Positions 35,680 through 47,450 of a stretch of DNA of 64,000 nt are shown here, piece after piece. The position numbers and the translations under genes are program-made. The notes below the pieces were generated by a model that saw only the letters and a program-made list of their open reading frames with translations, was not told the DNA's origin and made no database searches. The stretch spans positions 23,227,001 to 23,291,000 of the forward strand of contig JAVUNC010000004.1 of the NCBI GenBank assembly GCA_032173965.1, written 5' to 3'. Numbering within the stretch: the stretch's first letter is position 1; each line of letters begins with the position of its first letter. This DNA comes from Sitta carolinensis. Taxonomy: Eukaryota; Chordata; Aves; Passeriformes; Sittidae.

Positions 35680-36461
35680 GTGTGCATTTTGGCATTATCT
35701 CAGAATACAGTTTACTACTTAATCAGACACATGCTATAAACTCATATTTACTTTTGCTGCACTTTCTCCAACAGCCATTATGCCCCATTATAACTGGACA
35801 GGAAGAAATCCTTTCCACCAGTAAACCTCTTTTACAACACTCCCTGCTTCTGTCATTTCTTTAGACAAGCCTCTAAAACATAGAAATTAATTTTACCCTG
35901 GTAACATCAGGTAATTTGCCTTTACCATGGGCACAGGCACAGGGCAATGCTTGCTTGGTCCAGTTCCAACTCTGCTGGAATTTCAGGCAACAGTTTCTAG
36001 GCAGGAAGTTAAAGCAACAAGAGTTTCTAGGCAGAGTGTTACCCCCTCCACTCAGAACCAGGCATGCACATCAACGACCAACACACAAACAGTGCCCAGC
36101 ATCTACCAGCCTCACAGCGATTGGCACCCTGTCAGCAGCAAAGCTGAAGCATTAAGAACAGCAAAAGAAAACACCCAAACCCCCACCATACTCCCCTTGT
36201 AAATTACATGTCAGCTTCTCTACAGTAGGAAGGAGGTAGGTGAGAGGAAACATCCCTACTTCTGAGACCTAAATTTCTTTTTTCTTAATTCTGTACACCT
36301 CGAAAGCAGCTGATTAAGAATTTAACATTTGGTACACATAACCATGTTAGTAAAGAAAGTACATACACACATTTAATCTACAAGACCCATTCACTGAATG
36401 AGTTTCATGTACACCAACTTCCTGCGTTTTTGGGGAAAAATAAAGAAAAAAATCCACTTAC

Positions 36462-36519
36462 CTTGTGTACAGTGTAACTCACTCTAAGCTCTCAGTGGTT
36501 CTGCCCTCAGATTATATAA
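36462..36519 (-). promoter_or_regulatory. GSTA: G3 promoter and probable non-coding exon 1
   Basis: On the - strand, GTTATATAATC (TATA box, core 36514-36519) lies about 30 nt upstream of an expected start near 36487, and the short exon ends ACACAAG at 36462 before a GTAAGT donor. The arrangement matches the G2 promoter at 28014-28072 despite several substitutions. Confidence 0.6.
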
Positions 36520-37244
36520 CTCGGTAGCCCCTCCTACACCGAGTATTCCAGCAAATGGGAAACTTTCTTAAGCATACAAAATCAATTAGCTCTGTTTAGT
36601 TACTTCTCAACTACAGAAAATAAGTTCCTGACCCATGCTGACTATGTACAAATGTAAGATGGATGAGAGAGCAAGATCACTGGAAACATCTGTGCCAGCA
36701 CAAAATGGTAATATGCCTCCTATTTTCATTGCTTGGTAGCCTACATTAAAAATAATTATAACAGCTGAAAAACTGAGTCAGTTTTAAAAAATACTGCTAT
36801 GCCAAAACTACTTTTATTCTAATATTGGTGGTGGTGGTGTAATTTTTACATATTATAATTTTAATATTTTAATTTTTCCACTTTACATAAATCACATTAA
36901 CTAATTCAGCTCAAATCTGTCACAAGCTTCTATACCTTGCTTAGGGTATGTTCCTTCAGGACACTTCTGCTGAATTTCATCTCTCCACATCTGGGCAGGG
37001 CTTTTTTTTTTCTTTTTTCTGTGAAAAATGTTTCCTTGAATATGACTCAGTGAAAATACACACCAAAGGCAACTGTAAGAGACAGTGAATGAAGTGTGGT
37101 ATTAGAAGGTAATCTGCCCTCTGCACTCCTGACTGCTTTCTTTGTACAACTGAACAGACTTTGAAAAGTCAATACAGCATACATTCCCACGCACCTTCCT
37201 GCCTATCTTATCGACATGGTTAATATTGTTGTAGCCATCACCTG

Positions 37245-37350
37245 CTATCACAGTACAGCAGGCTGCCTCCTTCATGTCCTTCCCATTCACATACTTCATT
37301 GCTTGGTAGCTGAAAATGATCCTTATCCTATCTGTCCTCACTGTTGGTAC
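37245..37350 (-). pseudogene. Dead GSTA exon 4
   Basis: Read on the - strand the segment aligns with a GSTA exon 4: a degenerate VRTDRIRIIFSYQAMKY where intact genes have MVQTRAI..YIA.KY, then VNGKDMKEAA in place of [10 protein letters not shown]. The 5' third of the exon (QVP and EIDGM) is lost or unrecognisable, and no clean splice sites remain. It is an older, separate GST copy; its truncated twin is at 28890-28938. Confidence 0.7.
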
Positions 37351-38263
37351 CTGTTACATGGATGTGTTCCATGCTTAATAATAAAATAAGCTTAACAATT
37401 TATTTAGAGCTAGAACCACAGAAAGACATGGCATCAAAAAAGTCACCCCTGCAATATATTGCTTTTGAGGAAGTACCTAGTCCCCAGATGGAACACTCTG
37501 TACCCCCTATGGCATATAAAGGTGTGGAAGCTCACAGGTCTGTGAGACCCCAGCCCTGCAGGGGCAGAGACAGGCAAGGAGAAACAGCCCTCTAAGGTTA
37601 GGGTGGGAAGAGCCTCACTCCCATAGGCCTTTGCAGGCACATGTTAATTTCTTGAATTCTATTGGTTCGCACAGTTGTTCGCCCCCAGTTCAGCCCCGCT
37701 TTTTTTACATTATTTGTACATCCCCTAGAATGTTCTCCCCTCTCCTGATTCCCATTGGCCCCAGTTTGCCACATTGCTCCACTCTATTTGTAAAGAATAA
37801 GATCCCAAAGACACAAGCTCTTAATTCAAATGTTAGGTTATTGTTAAATGTTGAATGTTAAAGTTCTGGATTTGCCTTTTGTTGTTGTTGTATGTTAAGA
37901 TCCCTTGTGAAGCTGGGGTATGTTCTGCCAATCCTGTATCTGTTACCCTGTATCCATGTCCCCTGTCACTCTGTACCCATGTCCCTTTTGCTAAGGAAAC
38001 CACCCCCGCTGCTCCAGAAGAACCTGGACACGAATTATATGCAAATGACGGGCCTCTGGTGCAGTTAAGACCCTCAAAACAGCAAACTAGCATATAACTA
38101 GAGAATAAAAACTGTAACTCCAGCCTGGCAGAATCACAGAAAATCATATACCAGCAACTGGAGGGTCTGTCCTGTCACCATGACTTGACAGCACTCAGTG
38201 TAAATGACAGCCCTAGACCACGAGCCAACTGTGTCTTCCTGAGGACTCTCGCAAGCACGGAAG

Positions 38264-39360
38264 CCCCAGCTCTGTCAGAGACAAAGCTGTGACCCTCCTG
38301 CTCAGCCCCAGCTCTGCCAGAGACAAAGCTGTGACCCTCCTGCTCAGCCCCAGCTCTGCCAGAGACAAAGCTGTGACCCTCCTGCTCAGCCCCAGCTCTG
38401 CCCAGAGACAAAGCTGTGACCCTCCTGCTCAGCCCCAGCTCTGTCAGAGACAAAGCTGTGACCCTCCTGCTCAGCCCCAGCTCTGTCAGAGACAAAGCTG
38501 TGACCCTCCTGCTCAGCCCCAGCTCTGTCAGAGACAAAGCTGTGACCCTCCTGCTCAGCCCCAGCTCTGCCCAAAGACAAAGCTGTGACCCTCCTGCTCA
38601 GCCCCAGCTCTGCCCAGAGACAAAGCTGTGACCCTCCTGCTCAGCCCCACCTCTGCCAAGAGACAAAGCTGTGACCCTCCTGCTCAGCCCCAGCTCTGTC
38701 AGAGACAAAGCTGTGACCCTCCTGCTCAGCCCCAGCTCTGTCAGAGACAAAGCTGTGACCCTCCTGCTCAGCCCCAGCTCTGTCAGAGACAAAGCTGTGA
38801 CCCTCCTGCTCAGCCCCAGCTCTGTCAGAGACAAAGCTGTGACCCTCCTGCTCAGCCCCAGCTCTGTCAGAGACAAAGCTGTGACCCTCCTGCTCAGCCC
38901 CAGCTCTGTCAGAGACAAAGCTGTGACCCTCCTGCTCAGCCCCAGCTCTGCCAGAGACAAAGCTGTGACCCTCCTGCTCAGCCCCAGCTCTGTCAGAGAC
39001 AAAGCTGTGACCCTCCTGCTCAGCCCCAGCTCTGCCAGAGACAAAGCTGTGACCCTCCTGCTCAGCCCCAGCTCTGTCAGAGACAAAGCTGTGACCCTCC
39101 TGCTCAGCCCCAGCTCTGCCAGAGACAAAGCTGTGACCCTCCTGCTCAGCCCCAGCTCTGCCAGAGACAAAGCTGTGACCCTCCTGCTCAGCCCCACCTC
39201 TGCCAGAGACAAAGCTGTGACCCTCCTGCTCAGCCCCAGCTCTGCCAGAGACAAAGCTGTGACCCTCCTGCTCAGCCCCACCTCTGTCAGAGACAAAGCT
39301 GTGACCCTCCTGCTCAGCCCCAGCTCTGTCAGAGACAAAGCTGTGACCCTCCTGCTCAGC
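38264..39360. repeat. 42-bp minisatellite, about 26 copies
   Basis: A tandem array of a 42-bp unit containing AGAGACAAAGCTGTGACCCT followed by CCTGCTCAGCCCCAGCTCTG. Copies differ mainly by C or T in CTCTG(C/T)CAGAG, by CCACCTCTG for CCAGCTCTG, and by occasional 43-44-bp copies with an added C or A. Around 38.93-39.12 kb the C and T forms alternate, hinting at an 84-bp higher-order unit. Since 42 is a multiple of three, several frames on both strands stay open as 14-residue repeats; I do not regard these as genes. It abuts an LTR-like segment on the right. Confidence 0.95.
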
Positions 39361-39409
39361 GCCGCCCAGCGGGAGCAGCGGCGGGGTGCGCGACCCCTCG
39401 AGCCTCCCA

Positions 39410-39770
39410 CCTAAGAGCTGACCTAAATAAAGGCGTTCAAAAGGAGCAGGTCTCCTTGCCCGTTTCTTTCACGATTGGTTCTCCTAGTTGGTTGTCCCAC
39501 CTCTGCACCACTTTAATCTGTTCCCATTGGCCCTTGACCCTCAGATCCACCCCTTTTGTCCTATATTTAACTCTGTATCCTCAACCTCATCTCAGCTTCT
39601 ATCCCCGGACCCCTTTGGTTATTGTGGCTGCAATAAACCCCATTGGAACTCCATATAGAAGACACTTCCCGCCTCCAGCACATTGGCTGCTATCTGTGGC
39701 AAGTGTGTGTGTGGACTGTGTGCTTGTCTGCATGCCTACCCAAACGGCTTCGTGAGGAGATGCTTTTGGG
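39410..39770 (+). mobile_element. Probable LTR fragment (R/U5 side)
   Basis: After the minisatellite comes CCAAT-type sequence (CGATTGGTTCTCC, CCCATTGGCCC), a TATA-like CTATATTTAA near 39560, and a CAATAAACCCCATTGG poly(A) motif near 39630 followed by T/G-rich sequence. This order is typical of a retroviral LTR in + orientation. Related wording near 37.66-37.76 kb suggests the minisatellite grew inside or beside the element. No edges or target duplication were defined. Confidence 0.45.
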
Positions 39771-39779
39771 AAGGTGGCA

Positions 39780-41295
39780 GCAATATACCATCCACCCATG
39801 CTGCTGCGTTAGGGGAGACAGGCTTCACAAAAGGGGACCCCCGACTGAGAGCACATCTTGTAGCTCCTCCTGGTTAGGGCTCCATGTCCCTCTGCCCCCT
39901 CCTTACATTTTGGGAAGGTCTTCTGTCCAGCCTCTGACACTGCTGGAAACATGTTTCCCACATTTCTGGATACATATGACTTACGACACAGAATCTAGGA
40001 TAATGTAGGAGATTGAAGCTCTCCATGCAGTGACACATGCACCAAGGTGCATCTGGCAGTTTCACAAACCCAAACTCCCTCTTAGGCAGCTTGTCAGGAT
40101 TTATCATTTGTACGTCTACCCCTGATAAACTCTAGGAGGCGTCCCGGGTCTAGTGACCACTGGGTAGAAAAACATGAGTTCAAGCCTGAAAGTTAATGAC
40201 AGTGTAGACAACTTGGGAAAACTCATTGCACCTAACTTTGTAGACACCTAGCTACCTCTGGTCTAGCTGTCTAGTCTCCTTCCAATAGCTTTCAGGAGGA
40301 GGAATCCCTCAGCATGTTCTTCAGTTACTGCTGAACTACTCAAAATGATTCTGTCCTAACTGAGGTAGTTAAAAGTTTAGATGAAGATAGTCCCTTCAGC
40401 CTTCCCTTAGAAGTAGGGGAGAGGAGCAGAACTCTTCAGAGGGTGATTTATTCCAAGACTGACATTTTTTGTCCTGTCACAAGTATCCATTGAGATTTCA
40501 GGCAACTAAGTCCAATATAGTCTGTCTCCTAACTTGACTTTTGGAAATGTCACTTCACTGAGCTATTTTGGGAAATGGTATTCTTCTGTTTTCTCCCTCA
40601 GGTTCGTTTTCCCATAATTTTTTTTCACTCATGTCATAGACTATTAAGCATCAGATATGGTTACTGACAGTTATTGGAACACAGTTTCCTTCTAAGCAGC
40701 TGCTTCTCTGTTGCACCAGACCATTTCACAAGGCTGTTATTGTCCGCTGTAAATATTTTTATTTGAAATTCAATGAAACCTGAATATCTGTTGCTGTGTT
40801 CTGTACTAAGTGTGTAGAAATAAACCCCCTCTGCCTTGCTAGAGTCTGCAAAATAGACTGCACCTTTCTTCACAACAATTTGCTCTCAAGAGGTAATGTA
40901 TTTGTAACCAACTTGTGAGTAGCTGGTATGATGAAATACCTGATTTATAGAGAAAAGTAATCAGTTTTGCAAAAACTGCTGAGAGACCTTAAAAATTCAA
41001 TTCACCCACAAGCTTCAAATGTAAGAATGGGAACTTGAAACAAGTCTACTTCTTTAAAGCTTAAGTGGTGCTGTGAGTCTTCTCTTCCACAGCTCTTACG
41101 CTGAGCTTCTTTTCATGTAGGAAATATCTTCTCCAAGTTACATTCTGATAATACTAACATTGCATTGTTCTCTTTCCAAATTAATAAATTCCCTACCCTA
41201 GAAATAGTTATTTCCCTCCATACTCCTTTGTTTTCATGTTTTGCCAAGCATTTGATATCAATAAAGACAAAGCTGCTGTCACATTGCCAGTGTTA
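39780..41295. other. Spacer downstream of G4
   Basis: About 1.5 kb with no exon, RNA gene or repeat family that I recognise. Confidence 0.5.
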
Positions 41296-41303
41296 TAGAA
41301 CGC

Positions 41304-41309
41304 TTTATT
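41304..41309 (-). terminator. GSTA: Polyadenylation signal of G4
   Basis: AATAAA on the - strand (GAAATAAAG context), 157 nt beyond the G4 stop codon. Confidence 0.6.
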
Positions 41310-41465
41310 TCTGGTATGGGTTGCTTTGTTTTTCTAGCACTGGTTTTAACTAAAACAATACTAATTTGCTGAGCTTCCTTCTCCTTTGGTTTAGGGTTTG
41401 GGGTTGCTGCTCTAATTTCCCCTGCTCTCCCAGCATTTTGGGTCTCACCAAAGGTCACAAGGCTT

Positions 41466-44400
41466 TCATTTCTTAAAAACCTTCAACACAGTTTCCACAT
41501 AATGGGCATCTGGTGGGGGTTTCCTTGGGCTGCCAGGCTGCAGGAACTTCTTAATTGTAGGCATATTGCTCATTTTGGTTTTGAACACCTAAATAAAAAA
41601 ACAAAATTAAAAAAATAGAACAAGAGAAATTTCAGCCACAAAAATGTGACTTACCCAGTGTGGGGAGATGATTACTTCAGGACTGACTTCTAGCTCCTGA
41701 ATACAGCATGCTCAGTAATTAAATTACCTGCAACTGAGGAAACCCTGAAAGTATAGCAGGAACTTTCTCCTCCACTGCTAATATGGCTTCAATTAGCTGA
41801 ACATCTGCCCAGCTGAATTTGTTGCCCACAAGAAAGTCTTGGCCATGTTGTTTCAAAACCTGGAGAAGACAAGAAAACATGGACTGCTGGTGAGAGTGCA
41901 TATGGGCATCCTTGGCAGTTAAGCCTCACAGAACAGCTGCAGGGTTGAGCAGCAATTCTATCTGAATTTTCAGGGTGGACTTTTCAGCTGAAGCTGATCC
42001 TAAATCATTTCATAATTGCTGGGAAAAAATGAAGTTTTGTTCATTTTGTGTTCTAGTAAGCAGACCACAAACTTTGGTCATTTGGTAATAATGAAGGATG
42101 ATGGGCACCAGGGACAGAAACAAAACCATGTGCTTAAGTAGACTAGTAACATTCCTAGAATTAGAAATAGGCACAAAGGAAGAAGCAAGCAATGTAAGGA
42201 ATTCATAGAACTCCCATTTAGATGTTTCATGTGAAGTGATGTCCAATGCTGATATCAAGGAAGCAAACTTAGAAATGCAGAATTGCATCAGCTAAGTAAA
42301 GAAAATCTCTGCTTCTGGGAACATGTTATTTTAATGCTAAGAACTTGTGCTGAACACAGCCTTTATAATTGTTTTCCAAGAAAACTAGATAAATATTACA
42401 AAAGTGGGAAATATTGCCAGATGCATGAATCATACAGGTTGGGTTTGTTGTTTTATAAATTTGTGACTGTTGTTTTATTAAAGCACTCCTAATCTCTCTA
42501 TATGATTTATGTGCAAGGGATTTTTGCATTTCTCCAGTGAAACTTTTCCAAATGAAATTAAGTATGGCAGAGAGATGGGCTTTAAACAAACATAAGTATA
42601 GAACTGTTCCTTCAAGAAAAATAATCACATGCTCTTGCTTTCACTTAAGTGAAAAGTTTTTCTGTACAGATGAGAATATATTGCTTTGCAGATGTTCTAA
42701 TACCGCAGCCCTGACAACACAAGCAAACAAAGAGAGGAAAATGTGCTGCTCTATTTCCCCTTCTTTGAGACAGCCAAAAAGCTGAGGATTGGGAAGTAAC
42801 CTACACTACAAACACATTCTTATTTTGCAGAAACTTTTTGGATAATCCCAAGTTTGATGGACACATACTTGCTGTCACTTACCTTTTCAAATACTGGAAA
42901 GTACCTGTTAGTTGCCCTCTCCTTAATTGACTCAAGATTTTTCTCCTTTGCATCAGGTGGAGAGAAAGGAAACATCAAAATCATTTGCATCAGATCTGAT
43001 ATTCCCTCCACATACATGTCAATCCTATTGGTCAGGGAAAGATGGTAGAAAAAAGCACAGAAGTTATTTCATCTGTTTTCCAATTAACTAAGGCCACTTA
43101 CAGGAATTTTATATCACCAACATAGTGCCAATTTTCAGAGCCAAAACTAAGCATGAACAAAACCTGAATATTTTTCAAAAAGAATAAAAGCCTGCTTCTG
43201 TTAGGAGCATTTCAGAAGCAGTGGTTAAATCTTATTGTTAGCCTTCTTGATGCCTTTGTACTGGATTTACAGGATTTAATTTGGTTTATATAATGTAGCT
43301 ATCAAATAACACTGCTCTGTTAGTGATAGGAGGTGTTACATACAGGGCTCTCTCCTTCAAGTCTTTCCCATGGAGATTGTATTTCCCTGCTATGTAGCTC
43401 ATGATGGCTCTGGTCTGCACCATCTTCATCCCATCGATCTCAACCAGGGGCACTTGCTGGAAGAGCAGGAATCCATCTAGGATGGAGAGGTGAACAAAAG
43501 CCTGTTAGCTCCTCCTAGACTGCAAGGTGTACAGGAGAGCAAGGCACTGAGCACATTTCTTTTGCAGTGTAGGAGACCACGTATGTCCTGCTCTAACTCT
43601 TAAACTCACAGCACTCAACTAACTTTGTGGAGAAGATCAAACAGCCTGCATCACACTCCTGTAGTGAGGTCACCAAAGCACAGCTGGGCCCTGGGCTTGA
43701 CAGCATGGCCAGAGCTTCACTGGCTGGTGGGAGTTGATCCTGCCTGTACCTCTGCACTTCTGGAGCCTGCCTCATGCTGGCAGGAAAAGCCTGAACCAGC
43801 ACTTCCAACCTAAGGAACAGAAGGAGAACAAAGATATATGGTAAATCTGAACTTTAAAAAAATCCAACTCTTTTGAATGCAGATCAATGTCAAAGACGTA
43901 CACAAGTAGTACTGCAGCAAGAGCAAGCTGCTGGAATACAGGAAGGGGTCAGGCTTCTTTAAACATCCTGAAGCTCCAGAGCTAGAGGCAGAGCCTGTGA
44001 CAGCTGTTGGTGTTTGAATAAGTTTCACACAGTCACTGCAGGACCAGAGTTTGAGTGTTCCCATAGATTTTACAGGCCATTCTACAACAATTTAGGCCTA
44101 TTTAGAAACATCTTTGTAGTCCCATTTTCTGCTGGTGCTGGTAGGAGCAATTGTCTGAGCTGTCAGTGAGGCAGCTCTGTAAGCTAAGTACACATAGAGA
44201 TTTAGCATTGCAAAGTCAGTCTATTCTAGACCAGTTTTCTGCTGGATTAATTAATGTTTTTGGAGGCACTCCCTCCTCCATTTACACACTAAGGGCATCC
44301 AGAGAACAATCCTGCCCTGTTTATAATTGCAGCAGAACTCCAGATCTGAACAGACAGCTGCCACTTGCATTGCTCAGAGTTAATGATTTCTCTTAATTGC

Positions 44401-47400
44401 TCAATTTATATCTGTTTGGTGAATCCTTCTTTCAGATATGAAGGCTCATTTTAACAGGCACATTTGCCTGCCTTTTTCTCCAGAGCTTGCTAAAATACCT
44501 TGCTAGGCTAGAATTAATATTCTTCACTCATTATTAATTTACAGTTAAAATTCAAAGAGTAGTTTTCTCTGCAGCAACAAATAGCTTGTATTTGCTTCAT
44601 GTAAACATTCACAGAAAGATCATGTGTGTGTTTTCATCTTTCCAGAACACCCCCCTGCATCTTAAGGAAGAAATATTACTTGGAATCTATCTAGCAGAAA
44701 CAACAGAATGGGAAAATATCTGGAAGGATTTTTCAGCAAAAAGATGTGAAGTGAAAAATAAAATTTGTCTTTCTGGCCCTTGGCAAAAATCAATGCAGCA
44801 AATACGACTGAACTGAATACACCAATTGTTTCTTATCTACAGAAAAGAGGAGTGCCTCTTAAAGTACTCTTAAAATCAGTAGTGGACTGCCTCTCCTCCC
44901 TAGTTTTGCAGAGAGAACCACTTCACATAACCACAGCACAGAATACATATGCAGGATTAAAAGGAGTTTACTAGCAATTTCATGGAGCGGAATGTGCTGT
45001 GCAAAGGTGGTCTGTGGAGCACATGTTAAAAACCAATTTGGTTTTGTTTTGTTCCTATTTGTAACCAACCAGCAAAGCTCATTGATACCCAGGTACCACC
45101 TGGGCAGCCTTTGGCTGTACAGATTGTACCAGGTTAGTCATCCCAACAGGTACAGGTTTGGCCAGACCAAAGATGTTTAACTCTCTTTGCCTACAAAAGA
45201 GCTGTCTCTCTGAACGCTGCCTGTTGGGAACAGCCCCTGGCCCAGGCATCATCCTGAAATTGCTGGGGCATTGCCTGGAGGATCATCAGCTAGCGTGAGC
45301 CAAAGTCATGTCTGAACCAGTCTAACAATGTGTCTAAACACAGGAAACTGTCAAAAATCATATTGGTAGGGAGGGAAAAAAAGTTTAAGGGAGAAGTAAT
45401 GTGGCGTTACTCTTGTTGAGTCCTGCCCTGCACAACTGGCAACATTCCAGAGGTCCTCTTATCAGGATGACTAATTAATCTATCTATCTTTCTTCAACCC
45501 TTTCTATTAAACCACACCCTTTTTCCTTGTGCTTTCACCATCTTAAGCTTAATATATAAACATAAAGCACTTGATCTTCTTTTTAAAACTCCTCTATCCT
45601 TTTCACCACCATTTAATTCTTCTCTCTGGATATCAGTAAGTTCAGATACAATCCTGGTTACAGTATCACTCTTTCTAGATAACCTATTCTTGTGAAGGAT
45701 ATACAGATTTGGGCTTTCAGTACCTGTGTTCTTACATTTAGAGCTATAATTGGTTTGTGTACACTGCACTGTCCTCCCACATTGTAAGAGTGCCAGCCAA
45801 CTGGACCTGCAAACTGAATTCTGATCTACTTAATACCATTTCTATCATATTTTTGTTCATTTTAGTTTTCCATGACAGAATTTCTTTAAACACAGCTTTT
45901 TCTTTCTGAGCTCAGCCACAATGCAGGCAAGACTTCTTCCAAGTCTCCTTGTATGGTTTGGCAAGCTCAGCCTGCTCCAAGGTTCCTCTCGCATGTCTTG
46001 GGCAGCAGGTAAACTGTGGGGCATGTGCACTCTCTACTACTCTTCACTGTCCTAACTCCTCCACTCTGGCAGGAAGGTCTTCTCCTTCCAGGGTGTCTGT
46101 AGAGGGGTTCGCTGCTGGATTTCTTCTAACCAGATATCAAGAGCAGTGGCTAGGGGCCTGCACTGCTGTGTGGGAAGAACCGGTCTTGCTCCCAAGGCTG
46201 GCATGAAGCCTTTGTGGCACACTGCTTTGACTATGCCAGGCTTTCCACAGGTCTCCCTGCTGGCTCCAAGCTTTTTAACTAGGAGAAGCTTCACACCTCA
46301 GGCTCAGGGAGTTCTATTTGCCCTGGACTAAAAATGTGCCAGGTACCATGCTAACAATTCAATAGGATAGGTAAGTAAATTGTATTAAGTAGAAGTGTTT
46401 GCTGGTTTAATGTACTACAATGAACACAATCTCAGAAGCTCTAGCTTTTAGCTTATAGCAATTATTTGGCACTGGAAATAACAGGTTAGTCAAAACTAGT
46501 ATTACACTGCTCAAGGTGTGCACCGAGAAGTTTCCACTGGCTTAAATAAACTATTTTCAAACCATAAATATAGCTAGGCTGGACAATTATTTTGAAGGAC
46601 TAAGCCTCAGTTGTCAGGATTCTTACCTTTGATTAACTTGTCATACTGCTCTTTTGTTTCCAAATAAACCTCTTCAAACTGAAAAAGGAGTGATAATAGT
46701 GTCACACTGCTGTATTTGAACATTTTTCTTCTGTTAAGTGATAGCACATAACCACGCCCAGAATTACTGAGTCAAGTAAAAGGTAAAGGGCCAGGTCTTC
46801 AACAACACTGTTGAGTGCAGATGTCCTGAGGATCCACACATGCCCTGACAGCTGATGGGGAGCAGAAACAGGGCCTGAACACTTCTGCCTCAGGGCACTA
46901 ATTCAAAAATAACCCAAGACCAAGCACAGAGTACAGGCATCTACAGAAACAGGACAGGTTGGAGCCAGTATCAAGGGAAGCACAAGGTACATCAATTGTT
47001 TCTAACCCCATCCCAGCTTACACACATTGTAACTAAAAACTTAATAAGACTGAATTAAGGTGATTTAGCACAGCTAGATAATTTAGAATTACTAAAGGCC
47101 CTTTAAATAAATCCCCATTTTGTCCCCTTCTGATTAATCACTTCAGGAAATTGATACCATTTCTGATAAACTCTAAATGCCACTCAGTTTGCATCCCAAG
47201 TATCAACTATGGAACAAGGTAGTTACAAACATGCAGTGCCGCTGGACAAATGAATGTAGCTGCCCTCATGCAGCTTTTATCTGCCACATGCATGTTAATT
47301 GTCCCTCACTGAGGAAAGTTGAGAACACTGGTCTGTAACATTCTACCAAAAATGTCAACCAACCTCCACACCAGCTGCTGCCAACAGCCATCGTATGGAC

Positions 47401-47450
47401 TCCATCCGGCCCCTTCCATTTAAATAGGTGAGCCTGGGCTTCCCCGACAT
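41466..47450 (-). CDS. GSTA: Alpha-class glutathione S-transferase, gene G4
   Basis: Coding exons in transcription order: 47450-47364 (ATG), 46678-46627, 43476-43344, 43024-42883, 41859-41728, 41588-41466 (stop TGA); 222 residues, all junctions GT-AG and in phase. Starts [18 protein letters not shown] with Tyr9 and Arg15; Gln54-Val55-Pro56, Gln67-Thr68, Asp101 and Arg131 are present. Position 45, arginine in human GSTA1, is isoleucine. Pocket residues: Leu10, Gln104, Leu107, Met108, Phe111, Pro208, Val213, Val216, Phe220, Lys222. The QVPLVEIDG and EQYDKLIK wording sets it apart from G1-G3. Family role: cytosolic glutathione conjugation and peroxidase activity. Probable non-coding exon 1 lies at 51.70-51.72 kb, giving a 4.2-kb first intron that holds a retroviral pol relic and a CA/poly-A tract. 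Confidence 0.93.

Larger units (their letters stand above)
28939..37290. repeat. Tandem duplication unit 2 (contains G3)
   Basis: Second copy of the unit starting at 20608. Near-identity runs from 28939 to about 34774 and ends in intron 1 roughly 35 nt upstream of coding exon 2; beyond that the match is patchy. The right edge runs into the full exon 4 relic at 37.3 kb, as expected if that relic is the ancestral sequence cut by the duplication. Confidence 0.85.

Noticed and set aside
38598..39755. Long open frames of 270 and 375 codons on opposite strands
   Set aside because: They are produced by the 42-bp minisatellite, whose period is a multiple of three. No start context, splice signal or protein family supports them.
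45494..45769. A 91-codon open frame on the - strand in G4 intron 3
   Set aside because: No recognisable domain or splice context; length is within chance for AT-rich intron sequence.
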